Assembly (NCBI GenBank): GCA_037447655.1
Contig: JBBHKE010001418.1
Span: 65,100 to 129,099 of the forward strand
DNA length: 64,000 nucleotides
Source: Zygnema cylindricum
Taxonomy: Eukaryota; Streptophyta; Zygnematophyceae; Zygnematales; Zygnemataceae
Direction of reading: 5' to 3'
The notes under the pieces are model-generated. The model saw only the letters and a program-made list of their open reading frames with translations. It did not search any database and was not told the DNA's origin. Made by a program: the position numbers and the translations under genes. Shown here piece after piece: positions 1 to 10,724 of this stretch (the first letter of the stretch is position 1; the number at the start of each line of letters is the position of its first letter).

Positions 1-64
1 TCTCCCTCCTTCCCTCCCGCTCTCCCTCTCTTCCTCCCTCCTTCCCTCCCTCCCTCCCTCCCTC
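1..64. repeat. CT-rich simple repeat
   Basis: Imperfect CCTT/CCCT tract running off the left edge of the window. It lies on the coding strand of the kinase gene that follows, like the pyrimidine tracts in the introns of the other genes here. Confidence 0.9.
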
Positions 65-282
65 AAGAAAGAGAGATACATTATGCTCTTTTTTTTCCTA
101 GTAGTTTCGAGGATTTTTGGTTTTACTTTTTATTTAAGTTGTCGAGACAACTGCTCTAAATTTCGAGAGCAAGACTACTTCCTGAAAGAAACAACGTATC
201 GAAAAGGTAGCATATTGAAAAATTTATCATTATTGAAAAAGTCATCAACAAACTTTTTGGGTTTTGGGATCGTTTTTTGAAG
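65..282 (+). other. Probable intron end before the kinase exon
   Basis: No coding similarity seen. The stretch ends in a T-rich tract and AG at 281-282, a reasonable 3' splice site for the exon that follows. It is most simply the last intron of the kinase gene, whose other exons lie to the left of the window. Confidence 0.45.
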
Positions 283-441
283 GCCACAAAAATGAAAGGA
301 AGTATCGATACTCTCATGGACGAGGCCGATGTCGATGGAGATGGGAGAATAAGTCTACCAGAGTTTCAGAAACTTCTTCGATCGGCAAGTATGGGCTCAA
401 GAACCAATACTGACTACTATAAAAATAGGACTCGAGGATAA
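283..441 (+). CDS. Last exon of a calcium-dependent protein kinase (partial)
   Basis: This exon encodes a C-terminal EF-hand. The 12-residue loop DVDGDGRISLPE has acidic or polar ligands at positions 1, 3, 5 and 12, so it should bind calcium. It is preceded by KGSIDTLMDEA and followed by FQKLLRSASMGSR. The spacing and wording match the fourth EF-hand and tail of plant group IV CDPKs (CPK16/18/28 type), Ser/Thr kinases switched on by calcium through a fused calmodulin-like domain. I infer the family from this tail alone. The exon begins after an AG at 281-282 and stays open through an in-frame ATG at 292 to TAA at 439-441. The kinase domain and the other three EF-hands would lie upstream, outside the window. 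A calmodulin-like protein is the alternative, but the basic tail after the EF-hand favours CDPK. Confidence 0.7.
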   Translation, partial: ATKMKGSIDTLMDEADVDGDGRISLPEFQKLLRSASMGSRTNTDYYKNRTRG

Positions 442-2050
442 CTTAAAATCGATTCAAAACGATTCAAAACGATCAAAAACCATACATTGTGTTCAAAATG
501 TATGACGGTTTTTTTCACTTTTCCATTTTTCCACCTTTATCTTTTTTCTTATCGACGGTTTTTTAACACGAAAACGACTGGTGAAGAAAGTTACAAAGAA
601 AGTTTTTAAGAAAGTTATAAAGAAAGCTATGAAGAAAGACCAAGTTTTTAGGGTTTTGTGTGAGGTTCGGAAGGTGATCGAAAGTTTTTGAAGTTTTCAT
701 TTTCTCTTCGGTTTTTAACAAATTCATTCGAATGAGACAAAAGTTTGGTCCTGTACATTTTTTTCCGGCCAATTTTTTCTAGATGTTAAACATGCACGCC
801 AAGCTCTTTTCCTCTTCACCCTCTCTCTCTCTATATTCCCCTCCATTTCTCCCTCTTCCTCGCCCTCTCCCTCTCTCTCTCCCTCTCTCCCTCTCCCTTT
901 CCTTCTCCTCCGTCTCCTCTCTCCCTCTCCTCTCCCCCTCTCTCTCCTCTCCCTCTCCCTCTCCCTCCCTCTCCCTCTCAATATTTGCTGTGTATCCCTT
1001 TTCCTTTTTCTTTTTTCCTTTTTTTCGTTTTTAGGGCTGACTCTTTGTTTAAAAACAAAACCAAAATGAGTGAATGAAGGATTTTTTTTTTAAGATTTTT
1101 TAAATTTAGAGATTTGAGGTATGGAAAATAGCATTTTTAGTTTTTTAAAAGAGAAAAAAAGGTGCAGGAGGGAGGAGAGGGAGAGGGGGAGGGGGAGGGG
1201 GAGGGAGAGAGTGGGCATTTGTAGCAAATATTAATTTTTTTTTACGAGGAAACCAAATACGTTTAATTTAGGGTTTTTGTGTTCAATGGATCTAATAAGG
1301 GGTATCATTGGTTTTTGCTACATATAAATATATTATATATATATATATAGATGTTATTTTTTTTTTTTTTATGGAACTTTTCACTTTTATCAAAATTTTA
1401 CCCCATCATGGAGTACAGTTGTGTATGTTGTTTTCCATTTTCTTAATTTTTGAAAGGACCAAAGTTTCTTTTTTTTTTTCCATTCGTGTCTTTCTTTTTT
1501 TTTCCAATAATAGGTTTTTTTTCTTCCATTTTTTTTTCCGTTTATGTTTTTGTTTTTTTTCCCATTCATGTTTTTTTTTCGCTGCGGTCTTTGCAAGGCT
1601 ATACTTTCTATCGACACCTAAAGGTCTCAAAAATCAATCAAAAAAAAATTCAATTAAATCCCAGCTACGAATAAAAGGTTCTTTAATGGGCCATAATTCT
1701 ACTATTTAAGATAAACAGACAAGTGTCCTTAGTTGTTTCCCATGTTTATTTTGGTATTTGTGTTTTTTTTGTTTTTTTATATATTTTTTTTGTCCGATTT
1801 GCTCTTGTTACGACATATTCCAAAAATCTTAAGCATAGAATCTTCCCTCCCTATCTACTCAATTTCAAAACAGCTTGGGAGGTTTCCCTCCCTTTTTATC
1901 CACCTGCCCCTCCTCTCACCTCCCCCTCGCAAACTCGGTCTCATGCACAAATTCACGAATTATTACATATCAATATAATTCACGGATTTAAATACAAAAG
2001 CGATTATAAGCATACAAATAAATAAACCACCAACAACCTCTATCTTCCCC

Positions 2051-2051
<1 letters not shown>
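442..2051. other. Non-coding, low-complexity spacer
   Basis: AT-rich DNA with T homopolymers, a CT-rich tract at about 813-980, a purine tract at 1162-1211 and a short TA run near 1332-1349. The open frames here are read through simple sequence, and I see no gene. Confidence 0.7.

Positions 2052-2086
<35 letters not shown>
2052..2086. repeat. Poly-C homopolymer, 35 nt
   Basis: An uninterrupted run of 35 C. On the opposite strand this is poly-G and could fold into a quadruplex. Length should be treated with caution because such runs assemble poorly. Confidence 0.9.
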
Positions 2087-2172
2087 TATACTACTTTTAC
2101 TTCTTTGGGTGTCTTTGCTTTTTGTCTATTTTCAGTTTTAGCGTTGCTGTTTTTTGTTCCGATGGACTCAGA

Positions 2173-2393
2173 TACACCGCCAATCGCTATTAGCGTGTAG
2201 GTTTGATTAGCGTATACTATTATTTAGCGTGGTGTACGCTAATTGGGAATTTGGAAATTTTGGAAGAAATCGATTACTCTAATTAGGAATTAGGGCTTTT
2301 TTTAAATAGTGTGGATAATTCTATTTGAGAATAAAAACAAAAAAAAGCGGGACGGGATTAGCGTACACAACGCTAATAGCGATTGGCGGTGTA
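2173..2393. mobile_element. TA-flanked MITE, CACCGCC end type
   Basis: The segment is bounded by TA on both sides and has near-perfect terminal inverted repeats: CACCGCCAATCGCTATTAGC on the left and its complement on the right. The interior (about 180 bp) has no protein. TA duplication plus short TIRs is the mark of Tc1/mariner-type non-autonomous elements. It is one of at least a dozen members in this window. Confidence 0.8.
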
Positions 2394-2663
2394 GTTTACC
2401 ATCCCACTTTATAATAGTCAACCAAAAACTCACAAAAGTCTATTCCATCACTGCGTTGAAGTACAAAATTTACACCTTTCTCTATTGCCCCATATCATGC
2501 ACTTCATCTTAAGGAACAATCACATATTTCAGCTTCTATCTCTCTTTATGACGACCGCCATCACAACCTCGACCTCAATCTTCGTCGGGTAATGAGTCGT
2601 CACAACCTTGCATCCTCCCAGACACACAACAAAACACTTTTATCCCGCCCTTTTTTTATCGTA
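2394..2663. other. Non-coding spacer
   Basis: No gene or clear repeat recognised. It may include upstream sequence of the retroelement that follows. Confidence 0.4.
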
Positions 2664-2905
2664 ACCATGAGCCTACGGATCTGAAGTCTGTCGTCTTTTC
2701 CTCCCTCACTACGCAACGGCAACTACTCCTCCTCACCATGAGCCTACGAATCTGCAGTCTGTCCTCTTTTCCTCCCTCACTACGCGATGGCAACTACTCC
2801 TCGTCACCATGAGCCTACAGATCTGCAGTCTGTCGTCTTTTCCTCCCTCACTACGCGACGGCAAAACCTCCTCGTCACCACGAACCTACGGATCTCGCCT
2901 GTGGT
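2664..2905 (+). repeat. 71-bp tandem repeat, about 3.4 copies
   Basis: Units start at 2664, 2735, 2806 and (partial) 2877, each opening with ACCATGAGCCTAC or a close variant and containing a CTTTTCCTCCCTCACTACGC block. The exact 71-bp spacing shows unequal exchange or replication slippage. It lies upstream of the zinc finger and reverse transcriptase of the retroelement and may be part of its 5' region. Confidence 0.85.
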
Positions 2906-3089
2906 CGCTGCCAACCGCTCGCACATTGGCGAAACCATAGGTGCGACTCCCCTGTGTCATTACTAGCCTCTTCCCCCCCCTCCCATGAATCGCCAGACTC
3001 CCCATCTTCCCATATAGCGAGTTCCAAACATCTTACTCACAAACACACACACACCCACTCCACCAAATACATATTCTGACATTTCTTCC

Positions 3090-3108
3090 CCCTCCCTCCC
3101 CCCCCCCC

Positions 3109-3140
<32 letters not shown>

Positions 3141-3246
3141 TTTTTTTATACCCCTTGCACACCCAAAAATCGATACTTGAACCTTCTTCCTCCCCCTCTT
3201 CCCCCCTCCCCCTCCTCTCCCTCCCTCTCTCCCCCCCCCCCCCCCC
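3090..3246. repeat. C-homopolymer and pyrimidine tract
   Basis: Contains an unbroken run of about 31 C (3110-3140), a T-run, then CT-rich DNA ending in another C-run at 3231-3246. The tract sits immediately upstream of the retroelement's first open frame. Confidence 0.85.
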
Positions 3247-3335
3247 TCTTTTTCGTCATCAAACTTCATGTTATTTTCTAGCCCACTACCAATTTCACCA
3301 TCCATCACGCATGGTTCCTTTTCCTCTCACACATT

Positions 3336-3911
3336 TTGTCTTCCTCTCACACTCTCAATTCCCATGGCTTCTTTGACTTATCGACCATGTCCGGAAGCAC
3401 TTCTTTTCCCCTTCTCTCTCTCCCACCTCCACCCAAACCTCGTAAACCAACCTCTACGCGTTTTGAATGTCCTGGGTGTCACAGCCTTTTTGCCGCTGGT
3501 GCCGGTTTTAAAGGTCATACACGGAGTTGTCGACATTGTATAGCCCTTGGTGATCCTTCGTCTATCACCTCACCTCAACCGTCATCGACCACACTCCCGT
3601 CCGGCCCCACAAATGTAGACTGGGAATTCGTCCGTGAGTTAGATGTTTTGGGGGCTTATGATCTGGGAGCCCCCCGCCCGCGGTTGTACACCTGTATTCC
3701 TATGGCCGTGAGGACGATAGTACAAGATGCTCTCCACCTCCCCTTGTCCCACATTTATTCAAACCAGACAGACATTGCTCCTTGGCACCTACTTCTTATG
3801 TTCTCTCTTTGGATCCTTATCCTTCCGGGACGCGGAGGGGGCACTGGGCTAAAGAGACAATCGCGAGTTGTCGCCGATTGCTTCGTGGAAAGCCCTCCAC
3901 GCCGAGCATGA
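3336..3911 (+). pseudogene. Zinc-finger-like N-terminal ORF of the retroelement
   Basis: A 191-residue open frame, Ser/Pro-rich at the start, with the pattern FECPGCHSLFAAGAGFKGH followed by TRSC. This C-x2-C ... H ... C arrangement resembles the N-terminal DNA-binding finger of R2-like retroelements, which locates the target DNA. After the finger comes a Pro/Ser/Thr linker. The frame stops at 3911, and the reverse transcriptase continues in other frames, so the original long ORF is broken. The true start is uncertain because the frame opens within pyrimidine-rich DNA. Confidence 0.55.
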
Positions 3912-4116
3912 GGATCGGGTATCTAGCGCCTCTTTCACACCGCGTCGCTCATCTAAGCCATCAGATGTCCCAGCCTCTTATCGTCGGGCATTTCATTTAG
4001 GTCGTGTTGGTGAGATTTCTTGAGCGGTTCGGGCCCTACAGCCATTCACTCGTGCCCCCCGATCTTCTTCCACTATTGAGGTCTTTCGAGCACTCCACCC
4101 CCCTACACCTTCCCTT

Positions 4117-4388
4117 CTACCCCCTTCGATCCACGCCTTTGAGCCTTTTGAGAGTTTTACTTTAGATCGGGAGGTTTTCATTAAGGCCCTTAGCTCTTCT
4201 CCTCACCTTTCAGCGGGGGGCCCCTCGTGCACATGTATGAGTTGTTTCCCCTCTACCCCCTTCCATCCACACCTTTGAGCCTTTTGAGAGGTTTACTTTA
4301 GATCGGGAGGTTTTCATTAAGGCCCTTAGCTCTTCTCCTCACCTTTCAGCGGGGGGGCCCTCGTGCACATGTATGAGTTGTTTCGCGA
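4117..4388 (+). repeat. 136-bp tandem duplication inside the retroelement
   Basis: The block starting CTACCCCCTTC at 4117 is repeated from 4253 with only a few changes. Because 136 is not a multiple of three, the duplication itself shifts the reading frame just before the reverse transcriptase and is one cause of the loss of function. Confidence 0.85.
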
Positions 4389-5774
4389 TGTTTTGCCCCC
4401 TAAATCGGGAGCTCGGGGGTACGATGTGTTTTTTCGAGTATGTTCTCTTATTGCTAATGGGGATGTTCCCCCTCGGATTTGTGATCTTCTCACGGCGTCC
4501 CGCCTTGTGGCGGTCACCAAACCTAATGGAGGGATCCGCCCTATTATCGTGGGAGAGGTTTTATACAGATTGGTGGCTCGTGCGATATGTCTTCAGCTCC
4601 AACCAGCATTTCATGACTATTTCTCTCCTCATCAGTTTGGAGTGGCCACGAGAGGAGGTTGTGAGGTCGTGGTCCACGAGATTCGAGCTTTGTTGGATGT
4701 ACATCCATATTGGTTGGTCCTTCAGGTCAACATGTCCAATGCTTTCAATATAGTAGATCGGAACGTCATTTTTCCAGAGCTTATGGCGGCTCCATCTCTG
4801 ATTGTCCAATTATTCCTCTTTGTGAGGGCAATTATTCTTTGACCAGTAGCCTTTCCTTCTCGGCCGGCGATGACCTCATTCCTCTCTCCTCTACAATCGG
4901 CACTCGCCAAGGCGACCCTTTGGGCGGACCTTTGTTCGCCCTCGCCCATTACCGGGCACTCCGTGCTTCCGTAACCGCTTTCCCTTCTTGCCTTTTCCCT
5001 TCGGTTGCTGATGATATGCACATTATTTGACCTAAGGAACACGTCGTGTCGCCATAACCTAATTTTATCAATGAACATTTAGTCAAACTCAACCTTTCAG
5101 TCTAGCCTTCAGAATGTGTTATTTGGTCCTCGACGGATATTCCACTATCGTTTACCCACCCTCCTAGTTTTCAAACTCCTTCTCCCTCCGATGGCATTCC
5201 TGTGCAGGGTTGCCCCCTTGGTTCGGATACTTTCTTGACCCAATTTCTTGATGATACTCTACATACAGATCGAGCCAACGTGGACCACCTTCCTCACCTT
5301 TCCGATCCCCAAGTGGCTTTTGCTATGTTAACCGGGTATTTCCCTCACCACCCTTTTTACATTATTCAAACTTCCCCTCCCACCCTGACGTTTGTCTCCT
5401 CTCTCTCAGCCTTTGATGATCGCCATAGGGATGTCCTCCACACTTTGCTAGGTCGTGGGGCATTTGATCGTGAGCTAGGGCCTTCGGCCCGCATTCAAGC
5501 ATCGCATCCCTCCTTGTCTCTACGGGCGGGCTGGGTCTATTATCTATTGCGCGTGTTGCTCCGGCTGCATATTTGGGAAGCTTGTGCCTTATTGCCTCCA
5601 CTCTTGTTTCTCGCTTCTTGGCTTGGGACACCCCCGTTCTCGCAGACGTGGTCCCCGGGTTTCAGACAGTGTGTTCGCCTTCCAACGGTTTCTATTGGAC
5701 GCGTCACGTTCTCTTCCTCCTCATGCCTTGGTGGATGTGCCGATTTTTTCCACCCTTGTTACGAAATCCATTGA
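4363..5774 (+). pseudogene. Reverse transcriptase domain (frameshifted)
   Basis: Motifs occur in the right order but in changing frames. First come AVTKPNGGIRPI and QFGVATRGGCEVVVHEIR (fingers and motif 2 area). Then comes the palm strand with VNMSNAFNIVDR, where the usual catalytic Asp of motif A appears as Asn. TRQGDPLGGPLFALAH (template grip) follows, then VADDMHII, the catalytic Asp pair. A thumb or connection region follows at 5202-5774. In an active element this enzyme copies its RNA at a nicked target site. The frame breaks near 4840 and 5030, and stops lie between, so no functional enzyme can be made. Relatives with the GDPLGGPLFAL wording are, to my knowledge, common in algal, moss and invertebrate elements. 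Confidence 0.75.
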
Positions 5775-6030
5775 GCGTGTCCAATAATCAATTTCCGATC
5801 GAGTTATCGCCGCCATTAAATCCAAGCTTCCCAAGGCGCTTCCCTCTGATTCTTCGCGCGCCCGTCTTCTCTCTTGTGGTGGCCCTGATTCTAGGTCTTG
5901 GCTATTCGCTTCACCTATTTTGTCTACCCTCCAATTCTCACCTGCTCAGTTCACTACCGCCCCCCGGTTTCGCCTTGGCCTCCCACATCCTCTTTTACTT
6001 GGCTCTCGTGTTTAGGCATGTGGTCGTGTC

Positions 6031-6623
6031 TTGGGGCCCGATGGTGTCCATTTGCTTCGTTGCTCCCATGGGGGGGGTTTGATCCAAGTGCACGACACTT
6101 TTCGTCACGTCGTTGCGACTACCGCTTCAGAGGGGGGCTTTTCTGTGCGTCGTGAGGTTTCTCATATTATTCCCTCGTGCCGGATCGATGTTGTTTTGCT
6201 CGATGGTGCCGTCGGATCGTTGGTGATATTGTTTTGGCGAACCCTACTCCGGCTACAATTGTTGGTCAGGCAGCTCTACATGTTGGGGTGGCATCTTGTG
6301 ATGCCGCTAAGGCGAAGGAGCGTGATTATGCCCACCAAGACCCTATAGATGACTTTATTTCGATAGTGGTCGAGATCTTTGGTTGTTTGGGTGATGCGTT
6401 CGACGAGTTTCTCCGTACTTGTGCTCGACGTACTTTCGAGCGGCGAGGCCCTCCTCCTTCGGTGCTTACTTGTTTTTATCGTGGACGTTTATCTATGGGT
6501 TTACAACGAGTGCAGGCTTCTATTCTCCTTCGATCGGCTATGGCGGTTATGGATCGTCGGCATGTTCCAGAACTCCCTCAACGTGCTCCCCCGAGCTGGG
6601 GAGAATTACAGGGTTGCTTTTAG
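6031..6623 (+). pseudogene. C-terminal nuclease-like domain of the retroelement
   Basis: Across two frames the sequence reads FRHVVAT, then CRIDVVLLDG, then GDIVLANPTPATIVGQAALH, then KAKERDYAHQ and DDFISIVVEIFGCLGDAFDEF. Asp-hydrophobic, Asp-Pro-like, Lys and Tyr spaced this way suggest the PD-(D/E)XK restriction-like endonuclease found after the RT of R2-type elements, which nicks the target. This is inference from pattern only. The frame changes near 6180. After the stop at 6621-6623 comes the 3' UTR, rich in T, which is the part shared by the truncated copies. Confidence 0.5.
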
Positions 6624-6997
6624 TAGATATTCATTCGAGTTGGGGTTGGGCTTGTAGTTTTGGTTTTGTTTGTTGTCGTGCTTCTCATTTTGGGTTTGTG
6701 TGCTTTCATTTTACTTACCATTCTTTTGTGTTCATGTTGCTATCTTTGTTTTTTATTGCCTTGCTTGTAGTTTTTCAGTTTTGGCCTTGCCACCCCTTTT
6801 GTACCCTTGGACTCGGATGGTTTACAATCGTGCTTTTTAATTTATCCTGCCTCAATTATTTTCCTATGTCATCTCTCTATTTTAGAGCCAACATCGATTC
6901 TAGCAACAAGTCTTGCTAGGGTCTCGCTCATTCTGGGTGTTAGATATTCTAAATTAGTGATAGTACAACTAAAAGCAAATCCAACAATCGAAACCAT

Positions 6998-7210
6998 TAC
7001 ACGCTCATCGTTATTAGTGTTAAAGTTTTTTTCGCCGCTTAAAACATCAGTGCACACTTGTCAGATTGTCAATTAGTGACCGGCAATATGAAGGTGATAA
7101 TCTTCCGTTCCAATTGGAACCGCCAGATTGACAATCCGTTAAGTGTGCACGAAGAAAATATGTTTTAAGTGGCGAAAAAAACTTTAACACTAATGACGAT
7201 GAGTGGTGTA
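6998..7210. mobile_element. TA-flanked MITE, CTCATCG end type
   Basis: TA at both ends and inverted termini around CTCATCGTTATTAGTGTTAA. Subterminal parts contain GTGCACACTTGTC and its complement, which recurs in several other members (20788-20996, outer element at 30341-30760). There is no coding sequence. Confidence 0.75.
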
Positions 7211-7805
7211 GTTAGACGACCAATATTGAATAAATGGACATACTACTCGAACTCTTGTACTTCTAAAAGCGTCTCTAAGTGAATTGTAATTTTTTAGATG
7301 CTTGAAACTCCTTGGGTGTTACACTCTTACTAAATAGGTTACTCTCATCCACCGTATATATCTTCATCCCTTTTTTTGATTTGATTTGGATAACTCTGAA
7401 CTCACAAAATTGGTGACGACGAAATCATACGGCCATGGCGAAGGGTTCCAGAACTACACCGGCGCATTGTTATTACTTACTATAGAGAAACATTTTTCTG
7501 GCTGTCAAAGTTTTTTTTCTCGTCACGTAAAATTCCGATTTTCATTCGTGACGTCATGACCGAAAGGTAAAGTAAGGGTACTTTCCCATGTTCTAAAGTT
7601 ACAGTTATTTTCTGTCGTTTTCCTCCATAACTTAGAAAAAAACGGGAAAATTAGTCGTACCAAAAAATTGAAATTACCACCACACAAGTTGCGTTGCCTT
7701 GAAACTTTATATGTACTGCAGTTTGTCGTCTAGCGCGATGCAATTTGACGTCTAGCGCATTTCGACCCACTTTCGCGTCCTTCCAGCTCATGTTCAAACT
7801 TTATA
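7211..7805. other. Non-coding spacer
   Basis: No gene recognised. It may contain the left part of the repeat copy that follows, since the other copy (13669-14620) is longer on that side. Confidence 0.4.
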
Positions 7806-7831
7806 TAAAATCACCTCGCGAGGTGATTTTA
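7806..7831. repeat. Perfect 26-bp hairpin centred on CTCGCGAG
   Basis: A perfect palindrome with core CACCTCGCGAGGTG. The core CTCGCGAG recurs at the centre of other hairpins at 11279-11304 and 35214-35259, although their outer arms differ in sequence. Confidence 0.9.
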
Positions 7832-8770
7832 AAAAAAGTTCCATGAGGTGAGCGAATAGGGAGATGTTGTCGCACGTGTTGAGAGTTTTTTTCAATTTTT
7901 GTGCGCGGAGTACCAAAAAAAAAAACCCACTGCACATTTCCAGCCTGTGCGTATTGTTTTCCGTGCGCTGATTTCCGTAAAGGTGCCGTGGAGGGGCCTC
8001 GACCAACGGACGTCATTTCGCAAAAGCGAAGTCTTTGAAAGCGCCTCTCTCTCTCTCCCTCTCCCACTACCGCAATGAAAAAAGAACAACACACGCGTCA
8101 CGCGAGCGGGAAAATTTTAGGGTGAATGACAGTACTCGCTATTTTTCTCCTTGCCTGTCATGCGCATGTACGGAAAAAAATATGCCCGTCATGCGCATGT
8201 ACGGAAAAAAATATGCAGGTGTCTCAGACCTCTACTTTCATTCATAGGTCCTTTGTAAGATTTTGCGTCTTCGTCGCCTCTCCCCTCTCCCACTCACATT
8301 ATCACTGTCATCTCACACTTTTTAGAACGAGACACGACAATATTGATGTAAGATGCAAGATCTTTGATTTTTATTTTTTTTGACAATTTTTAGGTTTTTT
8401 TTAATGGCAAATCGAGTGAAAAAAGTCGAAAAAACGAAATCGGGAAACCATGGCGGAAAGTTCTTGAATAGTGACGTCGAAGTTGTCACAAGTGAGCGTG
8501 ACGTCATGATGTCACCAAACCCTAAACATCTACAATTTCACAAAAATCTAGACGTCTACAACTGTCGATGTTTTTGTCAGCATCACTAATCGTCGAAAGT
8601 TTCGTAGTCGCCTTCAACCGTCACAAGTTGTACCTACGTCTACAACCGTCACATTCTAAAGTTCCGATTTCATTTTCGCACATTGGGACGCTCTTCATGG
8701 TAGTACGGAGAATCTTCACTACAATCCAAAATACTTTATCAAAGTACCGATTACATGGGGACACCCCCTT
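7806..8770. repeat. Dispersed TIR-type repeat, copy 1
   Basis: Closely similar in the same orientation to 13890-14620. Shared landmarks in order are the ATCACCTCG hairpin, GAATGAAAAA.GAAC, CGCTATTTTTCTCC, TGTACGGAAAA, CATGGCGGAAAGTTCTTGAA, GTCACTAATCGTCG and TCAAAGTACCGATTACATGG. Copy 2 ends in GGGGACGTACCCTAA, whose complement starts that copy, so the family looks like a TIR element of about 0.95 kb. A 31-bp unit containing TGCGCATGTACGG is present twice here (8157-8187, 8188-8218) and once in copy 2. No protein is encoded. Confidence 0.7.
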
Positions 8771-8870
8771 ACATACGAATGCTCTCAAAGTAGTACGCAT
8801 AATCTTTGATAAAAACAAAGCTACAAGACTAAAGTTTCGGCTATATGCGAAAGTACCCTAATACTTTTAC

Positions 8871-9184
8871 AATTTTACCTTTCGATTGCTTGACTGCAAA
8901 AAAAAATACAACGGTTCACTAAAGAGTTAAATACTTTTGACCATAGATGTCTCATTCGTACGGATTTTGCCATTTTTACAAAATTTCGCGTATACTTTTC
9001 GTACGGACTAAATGTACGAATATAATGTACGGAAAATTTCAAATAAAGCGCTGAACGTACACCTTGAATCGCTCTTAGAGTTAAACATTATTTTGGGTTC
9101 AAGGGCCTAACGCCAACAAAGAGTCGAAAAATAACGCTAATTTACACACCTAACACTAATTTGGATTTAACCGCGATATTCTTT
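8871..9184. other. Non-coding, rich in GTAC words
   Basis: Nothing recognised beyond frequent TGTACG words, typical of the 7-15 kb mosaic. Confidence 0.4.
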
Positions 9185-9730
9185 GTTCACATATTTGATG
9201 TTTGAGCATGTGAGAACAGGTTTTCGCGATTCTCCCTCGTCTTTATAACTGGGAATCAAATCTAAGTGCGTTTTTTTGTTGGCGACGCACTCAATTTCCC
9301 GTGTCGACGCCTTTATCTCTCACTTATTATGTACGCCTGTACAAAATAATGAGCAATTTTCGTACGGTCTGATTCATTTTTTACACTACACTATTTAAAT
9401 TTTAAAAAAGTTGAAAATAGAGCAATTAACGCGAATTATTCAGTACCTTTAGTCTGTTTCACATATTCGACACTTAGAACATGTGAGAACAGGTTTTCGT
9501 GATTTTACTTCGTCTTTATGACTTAGAATCAAATCTGAGTACGCTTTTCCGTGGGGACACACTCAATTTCCCCTGTCGACGTCATTACCTCACACTTTTT
9601 TGTATGTCTGTACGAAAAAATGAATAGTTTTAATACAAACTGACGCAATTCGTATATTGCACTTCTTAAAAGCAGTCAAAAATAGAGTAGCTAACGCTAA
9701 ATATACTGTACGCATATTAACGTAAAACAA
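9185..9730. repeat. 273-bp tandem duplication
   Basis: CATGTGAGAACAGGTTTTCG at 9207 recurs at 9480. Later landmarks such as ACTCAATTTCCC, TGTCGACG and AAAATAGAG recur at roughly the same offset. The copies have diverged, so the duplication is old. Confidence 0.75.
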
Positions 9731-9766
9731 AAAATAAGGTTGATGAAGTTGTAGTAGTATTTTTAA

Positions 9767-10724
9767 GGGGATTGATCATGGCAGTGACTCTTTTGGTTGC
9801 GCACAAGCACTTACGTCATTTTGTCAAAAATTGTAAGTTTGAAGTACACATTGGTACAAGTGAAGTACCGTTGAGTCTAAATTTGACGGTCAATCGGTTG
9901 GACAGCTTTGACTTTCAAAATATTGTTTCAGCCGCTTAAACTTTTGCCGCGCTTGCGAACGTCGACCGTCATAATAAAATTAGCAATTCACACGGTCGGC
10001 AAACGTTTACGGTAACAAAACTGCGGCAACCACATGTAAATAAGTGTTGCAGACATTCACTTTTTGTCATTACGTGAGCTCTACTGTGAGAGCATGGTGG
10101 ATATTAACTTAGCCACAAAATTGAAATTTAGTCGTATAAGCGTTACATTGAATAGAGACGCAAATTGAAACGAAACCTCTTCAAACTGAATTACTTTAAG
10201 TCTTGTACAGAAATATTAAAAACGCACGAAACGAAATAAACTTTGTACACTACAATAAAACAAACCGGCGTAAAAATATCAATTGAAATTAAATGAAAAA
10301 AATGCGCGTCGTCACGCACGACGAAATCGAGCCACACTATCTACGAATCAACATTCTTACATTGACAGCGGAATTTCAAAGTTAATATCCAGCGTGCTCT
10401 CGCCGTTGAGCTCACGTAACGACAAAAAGTGACTATCTGCAACACTTTTATTTACATGTGGTTGTCGCAGTTTTGTTACCGTAGACGTTTACCGGCCGTG
10501 TGAATTAAAAATTTTTATTATGACGGTCGACGTTCGCAAGCGCGGCAAAATTTTAAGCGGTTTAAACAATATTTTGAAAGTCAAAGTTGTCCAACCGATT
10601 GACCGTCAAATTTAGACTCAACGCTACTTTACTTGTACCAATGTGTACTTCAAAAATACATTTTTTGATTAAATGGCGTAAGTGACTATGCGCAACCAAA
10701 ACAATCACTGTCATGATCAATTCC
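9767..10724. mobile_element. Foldback element with about 340-bp arms
   Basis: The left arm (9767-10110) and right arm (10380-10724) are inverted copies around a spacer of about 270 bp. Landmarks are GGATTGATCATG against CATGATCAATTCCC at the outside, CGAACGTCGACCGTCAT against its complement in the middle, and GGATATTAAC against GTTAATATCC at the inside. The arms differ by scattered substitutions. The element has no protein. It belongs to the same family as the split element at 53373-60525, which shares the CGTCGACCGTCAT and CACACGGCCG/GCAG blocks. Confidence 0.8.

Larger units (their letters stand above)
3336..6845 (+). mobile_element. Decayed non-LTR retroelement (zinc finger, RT, C-terminal nuclease)
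   Basis: The order is an N-terminal zinc-finger-like segment (3336-3911), a reverse transcriptase (4363-5030 and on), a long downstream region, and a C-terminal part (6100-6623) with motifs that look like a restriction-type endonuclease. No LTRs were found. The frame changes several times, so this copy is dead. The 3' end near 6845 is defined by two 5'-truncated copies elsewhere in the window (16743-16964 and 36778-36853) that end at the same GCTTTTTAAT sequence, as expected for target-primed reverse transcription. The architecture resembles R2/CRE-like early-branching non-LTR elements rather than APE-type LINEs. The 5' end is not defined; the 71-bp repeats at 2664-2905 may belong to it. Confidence 0.75.
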
